64,000 nt of DNA, from NCBI GenBank assembly GCA_037447655.1, contig JBBHKE010001317.1:183600-247599 (forward strand), written 5' to 3'. Position 1 is the stretch's first letter. Each line of letters starts with the position of its first letter. The notes beneath the pieces are model-generated. The model saw only the letters and a list, made by a program, of their open reading frames with translations, did no database searches and had not been told where the DNA came from. Shown piece by piece: positions 57,962 to 64,000 of this stretch. The stretch is from Zygnema cylindricum. Taxonomy: Eukaryota; Streptophyta; Zygnematophyceae; Zygnematales; Zygnemataceae. The translations under genes and the position numbers were made by a program.

Positions 57962-58395
57962 TAACACTCTGACAAGTGTGCACGGAAAACAATTATTCCA
58001 ACACTAAAAATGATGAATGTTGTACCTCTGCATGGAAGACAATTAATACGACACTAATAACGATGAACAGTGTACAGTAGCGACAACTCAATCGAGCAGA
58101 GATAGTATTCTGATCGGACGGGTGAAAAAGAACGCGGTGCAAAGGCAGATATTTTAAAGCAAAGCTTAAATATTACCCGACGGCAGATCCTGCCGATTGG
58201 CTCCTTACCATTGGGAGCATCGGACGGTCCATGCAACTTTGCATGAATTTCCATTCTACATCATCTGCGACCATTTTTTTCTCACGCCGCCGTTAGAAAA
58301 AGGAGAGCAATTTAGTCACTGGAATTGAGTTCAATTTTCACATAAAGTAACATCGAAACACGAGTACGTCGAAGATTTTCCAAAAAAAAGCTAAT
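57962..58395. promoter_or_regulatory. upstream region of the CCCH gene
   Basis: 434 bp between MITE M3 and the CCCH start codon. An AT-rich stretch (ATATTTTAAAGC and TTAAATATT, 58150-58175) could supply a TATA element, but none is convincing. The promoter of the zinc-finger gene, if expressed, must lie here or in M3. Confidence 0.3.
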
Positions 58396-58815
58396 ATGGA
58401 CGGAAGAGGCGAGACCATGGAGGATCTTCGAATAAGATTTGGATTCCCTTCGCGAGATTACGACACACCTTGTCGATATGGTCCCGAATGTAGTAAACGC
58501 AACCATTGCCGTTACTCTCATTTTCCCGATTGCAAGGGTGGTTGGCATTGTACACATGAAAATTGCCCGTATATCCACCCTGAATCTTGTAATGACCAGA
58601 ATTGTTCCTCAAAACGTCCTCCAGTTTGTAAATTCGGTCGAATTTGCTTCAATAAACGTTATTCATGTAAAATGTGGCATCCTCCGGGTCAATGTTGGAA
58701 CGGCAATAATTGTCAAAAGAGAGAGACTTGTCATTACTCTCATCCTCCAAAATGTTTGCAAGGAGCTTTGTGTTTATCTAGGGGGCTATGTACGGACGAC
58801 CATAGTCCAGGCTAG
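58396..58815 (+). CDS. small protein of five CCCH zinc fingers
   Basis: 139 codons, intronless, ATG at 58396 in context GCTAATATGGAC. After 25 residues without obvious domain, the protein is a run of CCCH fingers: C26-x5-C32-x5-C38-x3-H42; C46-x5-C52-x4-C57-x3-H61; C78-x5-C84-x6-C91-x3-H95; C100-x5-C106-x5-C112-x3-H116; C120-x5-C126-x5-C132-x3-H136. A C65-x4-C70 pair between fingers two and three looks like a decayed sixth. Short C-x5-C-x4-6-C-x3-H fingers in tandem resemble the poly(A)-RNA-binding fingers of Nab2/ZC3H14; RNA binding is inferred from that. The open frame with every ligand kept argues for a real gene. There is no signal or membrane segment. It lies beside a MITE cluster, so a captured fragment of a larger gene is possible. 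Confidence 0.72.
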   Translation: MDGRGETMEDLRIRFGFPSRDYDTPCRYGPECSKRNHCRYSHFPDCKGGWHCTHENCPYIHPESCNDQNCSSKRPPVCKFGRICFNKRYSCKMWHPPGQCWNGNNCQKRETCHYSHPPKCLQGALCLSRGLCTDDHSPG

Positions 58816-58818
58816 TAC

Positions 58819-59525
58819 TAAGAATAGAGTTGATGGTTTTGGTTAGAAACTTAGAATGCTTTGTTTGTTTTTCTTTTTTTTTTAGCAGTGAAAAACTAGA
58901 TGACAATTTTTTGGTGAATTTGGTAGTTTGTGGCCCATATGATAGTTTTTTTTTTTGGTATGGAGAATATATCTTTGATTTGGTGAATTGTAGTTTTAGC
59001 AACTTTGTAAATTTTCTTAGTTTGACGCTGTCAATAGACATTGAAATTGTACTTTTGTACTATAAAAAACGTTTTAAAAGGATTTTTTGTGTGTGAAAGA
59101 TTTTTTGGTTTGTGATATTTTTTTTCATCCTAAATCTATAATGATACGGTGCATTTCTTTCCAGTTCTTGAAACCGGTATTTTTCTTTTGTTTCGAGTTA
59201 GAATCTCGAGATTGAATTGAATTTAAAAATTTGCACAAAGATCAAAATCTTTTCTTGAAACGATTTTTTTTCTTTCCATGTATTTTGAATGTTATAGGAA
59301 TCTTTTAGAAAAAGTTGATCACTAAATACGAATTTCACAATATAATGGATATTTTTGAGAAAAAAGTGATCATTAAATACAAATTCAGAAATATTTTTAT
59401 TTTAGCAACAAGTATTCACACATTGTTTTTTATATTTTTTCAAAAAAAAAGTTTTTCAAGTGTTGAAGAACATTTAGGCTGAAATTTGTAAATTTTATGA
59501 ACGGTGAAATTATCCGTTATACAAT
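58819..59525. other. AT-rich stretch downstream of the CCCH gene
   Basis: No gene. T-rich on the plus strand, presumably including the 3' UTR of the CCCH gene. Confidence 0.5.
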
Positions 59526-59530
59526 ATAGA

Positions 59531-59573
59531 GGGAGAGGGAGGGGGAGCGGGAGGGGGAGGGGGAGGGGGAGGG
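59531..59573 (+). repeat. G-rich tract with quadruplex motif
   Basis: Runs of 3-5 G separated by single A or AGC (GGGGGAGCGGGAGGGGGAGG) meet the four-run quadruplex pattern on the plus strand. Confidence 0.85.
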
Positions 59574-59724
59574 CATATTGTGCTAGGGCAAATGTGCTAG
59601 GTGGCATCTTTACCCTTTGATTAGAATCAATAGAAATGAACAGAAATGTACACATTTTGTCGTTTAGCTCTAACGTATATTGTCATTGCAGGTTGCAACA
59701 TCCCAAGTCACATTGCTTCATGTT

Positions 59725-61070
59725 TGGGAGGGTAGAAAAACGGGGAGGAGGGACAAAAAGGGAAAAGGGATCAGAGGAGTGATAGAAAGGGAGAAGAAAT
59801 GACAAAGATAAGGGAGAAAATTGAAAAGTAACGGGATTAGAGATAGTGAGGAAAGGGGGAATATGGGTAGAGAAGGAAACCGTGGGAAAAATAAAAAACG
59901 GAATGTAAAAGTAAATGAAAACAATAAGGGATTTGTCAATGCGGTAAGGCAGATTTAAGAGAGGGGAGAGAGCTCCTTCTTGAAGATATATGGAGGAACG
60001 CATATGAAGGAGAGAGAGGCCGATTGGAGAAATCGGGGAATAAAGAAGGAAAGAACTTTTATGCTGGTGTAAAAGATAAGAAGAATTTATAAACTCTTGA
60101 TGGATGGAAGGGGGGAAGAGGGGAGGGACAGACGGGAGGAGAAAGGCGGAGAGGGGGAGAAAAAGAAAGGGAGAGGGGGTGAAAAGGTGGGAGTGGGGGA
60201 GGGGAAGAGGGGGAGGGAAGGAGGAGTAAGGGGAGAGGGGGGGGAAGAGTGAGGGTGAGAGAGGGAGAGGAAGAGGGAGAGGAGGAAGGAGAGGGAGATA
60301 GAGAAGCAGTGAGAGAAGTGGAAGAGGGAGAGGAGGAATAGGTGTGAAGAGAGGAAGAGGGGTAATGGGAGTGGGCGAGGAGGGAGGGAGGAGGGGGGGA
60401 AAGGGAGAGGGCAGGGGAGAAGGAGAGGGGAACGTGGAGAAAGGAAGGGGGAGGGGGAAGTTGGGAGGGAAAGGGGGAGGGAGAGGGTGAGGGAGGAGCA
60501 GAGGGAGAGGGCGAGGATGATGGAGAGCAAGAGGGTGAGGGAGGGAGGAAACACGAGGGTGAGGGAGAGGGGGAGGGATAGGGAGAGGAGGGAGAGGAAG
60601 AACGGGAAAGGGTTATAGGGAGGGAGAGCGATAGAGAGAGGGGGATAAAGGGAGAGGGAGGGGTAAAGGGAAAGGCAGAGGGAGAGGGAGGTGGTCGAGA
60701 GAGGGAGGTGGAGGGGGAGGGGGAGGGGAGAGTTGGGAAGGCGGAGGGGGAAGGGGAGGGGGGAGGTGGAGGTGGGGGAAAGGGGAGGAGGAGGTGGGGA
60801 AGGGAGGGATGGAGGTGGAGAGGGTGAGGGAGAGGGCGGAGGAGATGGAGAAAGAGAGGGAAAGGGAGAGGGAGAGGGTGAGGGTGAAGGAGAGGTAGAA
60901 GGAAAGGGAGGGGGAAAGGAGATCGAGAGGGGTAAAGGGAGGAAGGAAGGAGTAAAGGGAGTGGGAGATGGGCAGAGAGAGTGGGCGAGGGGAAGAGGGG
61001 GAGAAGGGGAGTGGGAGAGAGGGGAAGAGAGGGAAAGGAGCTAGGGAGAGAGAGAGGGAGTGGGAGTTTA
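59725..61070. repeat. polypurine low-complexity region (GGGAGA-type)
   Basis: From about 60104 to 61070 the plus strand is almost pure purine, dominated by GGGAGA, GGGGAG and GAGAGG. 59725-60060 is similar but less pure. The complementary strand gives long serine-proline-leucine frames that are compositional, not genes. Confidence 0.9.
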
Positions 61071-61213
61071 TGAAATAAATACGTATTATCATAATTAAGA
61101 ATAACTTGCTTTGTATTTCTCAATTTAGAACCTTTTTGAAGAAAATTTAATTTGGTTAATAAAATGAATTCTTTATCATGTTAAATTTCTTTTTGAAGAT
61201 TAAAAACTGTTAC

Positions 61214-61242
61214 AAAATAAATAAATAAATAAATAAATAAAT
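61214..61242. repeat. AAAT microsatellite
   Basis: About seven units of AAAT in an otherwise AT-rich stretch. Confidence 0.9.
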
Positions 61243-61707
61243 ACAATCTAGAATTTTCAAATGCCCCCATTTTTCAGATTTCTCAATTTTTCCTCCACAA
61301 TTTTTCCTGTCAACATTCACCAGTACCAGTCCGTACACTTCCCCACAAAAGGAAAAAAAACATTCATCATTGTACACACTATTTCCAGTGAGCCTAACTC
61401 CTCCAGAACTTCAAGACCACCTCTCTTCTCATATTCCTCAACATACACTCTAATTTCAGTAAACTTCTTCCACCTTAAAAAACGTGAAAACTTTCTTCTA
61501 AACTAATAAAAAACTATTTTTTTTGTCACTATACACATTAATTCTGGTGAATTTTGTCGCCATCTCTCTCATTTTAGAAAACGTGAAAGCTTTCTTCAAA
61601 TCTAAAAAACCTATCTTTTTTCTCAGGATACACACTAATTCTGCTGACTTTTGTCACCTCTCTCTCGTTAAAACATATAAAAAAGTTTAAACTCTCAGAC
61701 TCTCTGG
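61243..61707. other. AT-rich stretch, no gene seen
   Basis: Contains two loosely repeated stretches (motif ACACTAATTCTG(G/C)TGA at about 61535 and 61630). No coding sequence is supported. Confidence 0.45.
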
Positions 61708-61709
61708 TA

Positions 61710-61906
61710 CACCGCCAATCGCTATTAGAGTATATAACGCCAATTCGGTGCCCTTTTTTCAAAAAAAAAAACCTGAAATACAATTAATAACGCTATTTAA
61801 GTACGTGGACCATAATCTGCCACGTCTCAGGTACTAAATTAGAATCAATAACGCTAATTGTTTTTTGACGCTATTTAATCCTTGACTCTAATAGCGATTG
61901 GCGGTG
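61710..61906. mobile_element. small TA-flanked MITE
   Basis: 197 bp with terminal inverted repeats CACCGCCAATCGCTATTAGA, flanked by TA on both sides (61708-61709, 61907-61908). No coding capacity. The TA flank suggests a Tc1/mariner-type duplication. A related end is seen at 34.06 kb. Confidence 0.7.
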
Positions 61907-61908
61907 TA

Positions 61909-62619
61909 GTGGATGAGGTACAAGGCGATGGTTTGGTGGTTTTTGTAAATAATTAATTCGCGATATTTTCTCAGATAGGAGCTCGGATTATCCGCCTGGA
62001 AAAAAATAAATAAATTGTCTGAATTAAAAAGGGTTCCCAAAAAAGAAAAAGGTAAAGAAAAAGAATAAAAATCAAATAAATTAAAACACGATTTTGAAAA
62101 ACACACAATTGGCTAAAGCAAAGCACTTTTGAAAAAAAAAAAAAACTCTTGCAAAAGTTACATTATTGACTAAATTAAAGCGCGTTTGAAAAATAAAAAC
62201 GCGCTTGCAAAAAATACGTAGTCAATAAAATTGAAACGCGTTTGCGAAAAACATGTAAATTGATTAAAATAAAACGCCTTTTCAAAAAACACACAAATTA
62301 ATTAAATTAAAACGAGATTGCCTCCGGTTGGAAAACCACACGACCCATCGCTCCTCCTGTTAGACAATTTTCGGGCATTTTAAAATCTTCAACTTTGATT
62401 TCGACCGTTGGAATTACATATTAAGGGAAACGATCGAAAGGTAACCGTCTCTCCTTTCAATCGTATTGTCACGAATGAAAATCGGAAAATTATGATGAGA
62501 AAAATCTATTTAATCACTTTTGGGTGCCCGAGAAAAAAAATACAATAATGTTTAAACACATAGCAACGGGCAGTATATATATTTGTAAGTTTTAAAACTA
62601 AAAATGACATCAGATTCAT
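61909..62619. other. AT-rich stretch with short repeats, no gene seen
   Basis: Between 62090 and 62320 a motif of the type AAAACGCGTTTGCAAAAAACAC recurs about five times at 50-60 bp spacing. No reading frame is supported. Confidence 0.45.
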
Positions 62620-62764
62620 AATTCAAACGTGTGAAAACAATTGGAAACACTAAATGTGGTTTCCCCTTACTATACACGTATTATACTCGACCAAACCATG
62701 TAATACTCGTATACTGCGGGGAAACCACATTTAGCGTTTCCAATTGATTTCACTTATTTGAACT
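62620..62764. repeat. 145-bp imperfect hairpin
   Basis: The arms read CAATTGGAAACACTAAATGT and its near-complement with outer extensions (AATTCAAACGTGTGAAAA and TTCACTTATTTGAACT). The loop is about 15-20 bp around 62690-62705. It could be a small foldback MITE or an RNA hairpin. Confidence 0.75.
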
Positions 62765-63500
62765 AGGATATGATTATTTTTTCAAATAACGAGTCCAATT
62801 ATGTCGTATCATATGAATGTCAATAATTTAAACAATTAACAACAATGTTTTAATATGATATGTTATTTTTGTTATTTTTCGATTGAAGAAGTTTATCTTG
62901 TGATTAGTACCGTTGTGAGTCCGATAATGGAGTTATATCGAGGATGGAGACACATGGGAATAGGACAAAATTGCCGACATGGCGGGGAAGTAAGATTTGG
63001 GTTGCCAGCTGTCATTCGATGAGGCTGTCCGAGACATACTTTGCTTAACAACATGAAGTGTCTCCCTGGGAAAAAGACAAAAAAAAATACGGGAAAAGGC
63101 AAGAAACTAGATATAAAATGATAAAAAACGAAGTACAAAGGACAAAATAGAGCGGTAAAGGCAGAAAGTTATAGTGAAAAAGAAAAATTACCCGAGAGAA
63201 AAAAACAAGCAAAAAAGATAAGAAGGAGCCGAAAAGACAACAACAATAAAAAAAAGAAGAGGTCGAAAAGAAAGAAAATTGTACGAATTTCATGCAAAAA
63301 GACACCTGGAACAACATAGTTTTATATCCTCCCATAAAATTAAAACTAAGGAAGAAAAAGAAGAAAGATTCTCCAAAAAAGATTGTGAAATATAGAAGTC
63401 TCCTTTCTAGAAATATAAGCCAAATTGGTTATTTTCGCTTTTTCTTCACTTAGGTATTTGATAGACATAACTTGAATTTCAAAATCGAAACCTGTTGATG
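62765..63500. other. AT-rich stretch, no gene seen
   Basis: A-rich on the plus strand from 63060 to 63400. Frames seen here are short and compositional. Confidence 0.45.
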
Positions 63501-63529
63501 TTTCCGAAGTTCAAATTATACAAAAAAAT

Positions 63530-63840
63530 GGAAAAAAGGAAAATAAAAAATGAAAAATGGACGATGGAGAATGGAAGACAGACAACCGAAGATGGAAAAC
63601 TGAAAACAGAAAACAGAATCCGAAAACGGCAGGCGTAAAACAGAATCCGGAAAACTGGAAACTGAAAAGGGAAAACGGAAAGCGGAAAACGGAAAACTGA
63701 AAACTGAAAACTGAAAATGGAAAACTGAAAACTGAAATCTTTCTCAAAACAGAACGGAAAACAGGAAACGTAAACATAAACTGGAACACGGAGACCGTAA
63801 AACGAAAAACAGAAACCGTAAAACGGAAAACGGAAAACTA
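63530..63840. repeat. GGAAAAC-rich degenerate tandem repeat
   Basis: Units of 6-8 bp such as GAAAACGG, GAAAACTG and GAAAATGG repeat with drift across about 300 bp. The opposite strand gives FPFSVF-type repeats, a by-product. Confidence 0.8.
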
Positions 63841-64000
63841 ACCTTTTGCATCTGGATCAGTATACTCATTTGTTTTGCTCGAATGTTCGGTGAAATAAAT
63901 CGCTTTCTGAAAAGTTTATTAGGATTTCCCGCTTCGACATTCAATCCTCCGTCGATTATTTTGTTTTGAATAAGATTGTGTTTTGTTTCGTGAAACAAGA

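Noticed and set aside
60059-61123. 354-codon minus-strand frame rich in S, P and L
   Set aside because: It is the complement of the polypurine tract; the composition leaves no stop codons, with no domain or start context.
63511-63789. FPFSVF-repeat frame of 92 codons
   Set aside because: Complement of the GGAAAAC repeat; compositional.
1-64000. CRISPR array, bacterial operon or ribosome-binding sites
   Set aside because: Spliced plant-type gene, LTR retrotransposons and MITEs show nuclear plant DNA; no regularly spaced identical repeats with unique spacers were seen.

Overview
This window is nuclear DNA of a green plant, most likely a streptophyte; I cannot name the species. The evidence is one spliced host gene whose deduced protein follows plant TFIIH subunit TFB1 (p62) from end to end, embedded in plant-type Ty1/copia and Ty3/gypsy retrotransposons and MITEs. 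Gene density is very low: one large spliced gene, one small intronless zinc-finger gene, and almost everything else is transposon-derived or low-complexity.

Layout. 1-11.8 kb is a nest of three copia elements: E1 (+, cut by the window edge), E2 (-, with both LTRs) and E3 (+, 5' truncated). E3 lies in the RNase H region of a degraded gypsy element G1 (-, 11.76 to about 14.8 kb). A second gypsy-like Gag-protease relic, G2 (-), fills about 15.1-20.1 kb. 20.1-23.1 kb has no recognisable gene. 23,128-32,377 (-) is the TFB1 gene, for which I could place about 19-20 exons. 139 bp upstream of its start codon sit two hAT-type non-autonomous elements in inverted orientation, each with its own 8-bp target duplication, forming a 1.4-kb palindrome.

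34.2-52.0 kb is a second TE nest. A PIF/Harbinger-like MITE is broken by copia element B (-). B's RNase H end is interrupted by element A (-, 4.5 kb, LTRs about 99% identical), and B's 5' LTR is broken by copia element D (+). Then come an unexplained 280-bp segment and copia element C (-, 5' truncated). Element A is a non-autonomous Gag element: one long frame with a single internal amber codon encodes Gag plus a tail that still resembles copia RT and RNase H but has lost their catalytic motifs. A and B share a primer-binding site complementary to the anticodon arm of initiator tRNA-Met, suggesting half-tRNA priming and trans-mobilisation of A by B-type elements.

52-64 kb holds a 20-bp-period minisatellite with alternating purine-pyrimidine halves, a cluster of PIF/Harbinger-like MITEs (two share one TAA), an intronless 139-aa protein made almost entirely of five CCCH zinc fingers, about 1 kb of polypurine sequence, a small TA-flanked MITE, a 145-bp hairpin and a GAAAAC-rich tract.

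Functionally only the TFB1 and CCCH genes look like host loci. The retroelement reading frames are mostly broken; element A's is the notable exception.
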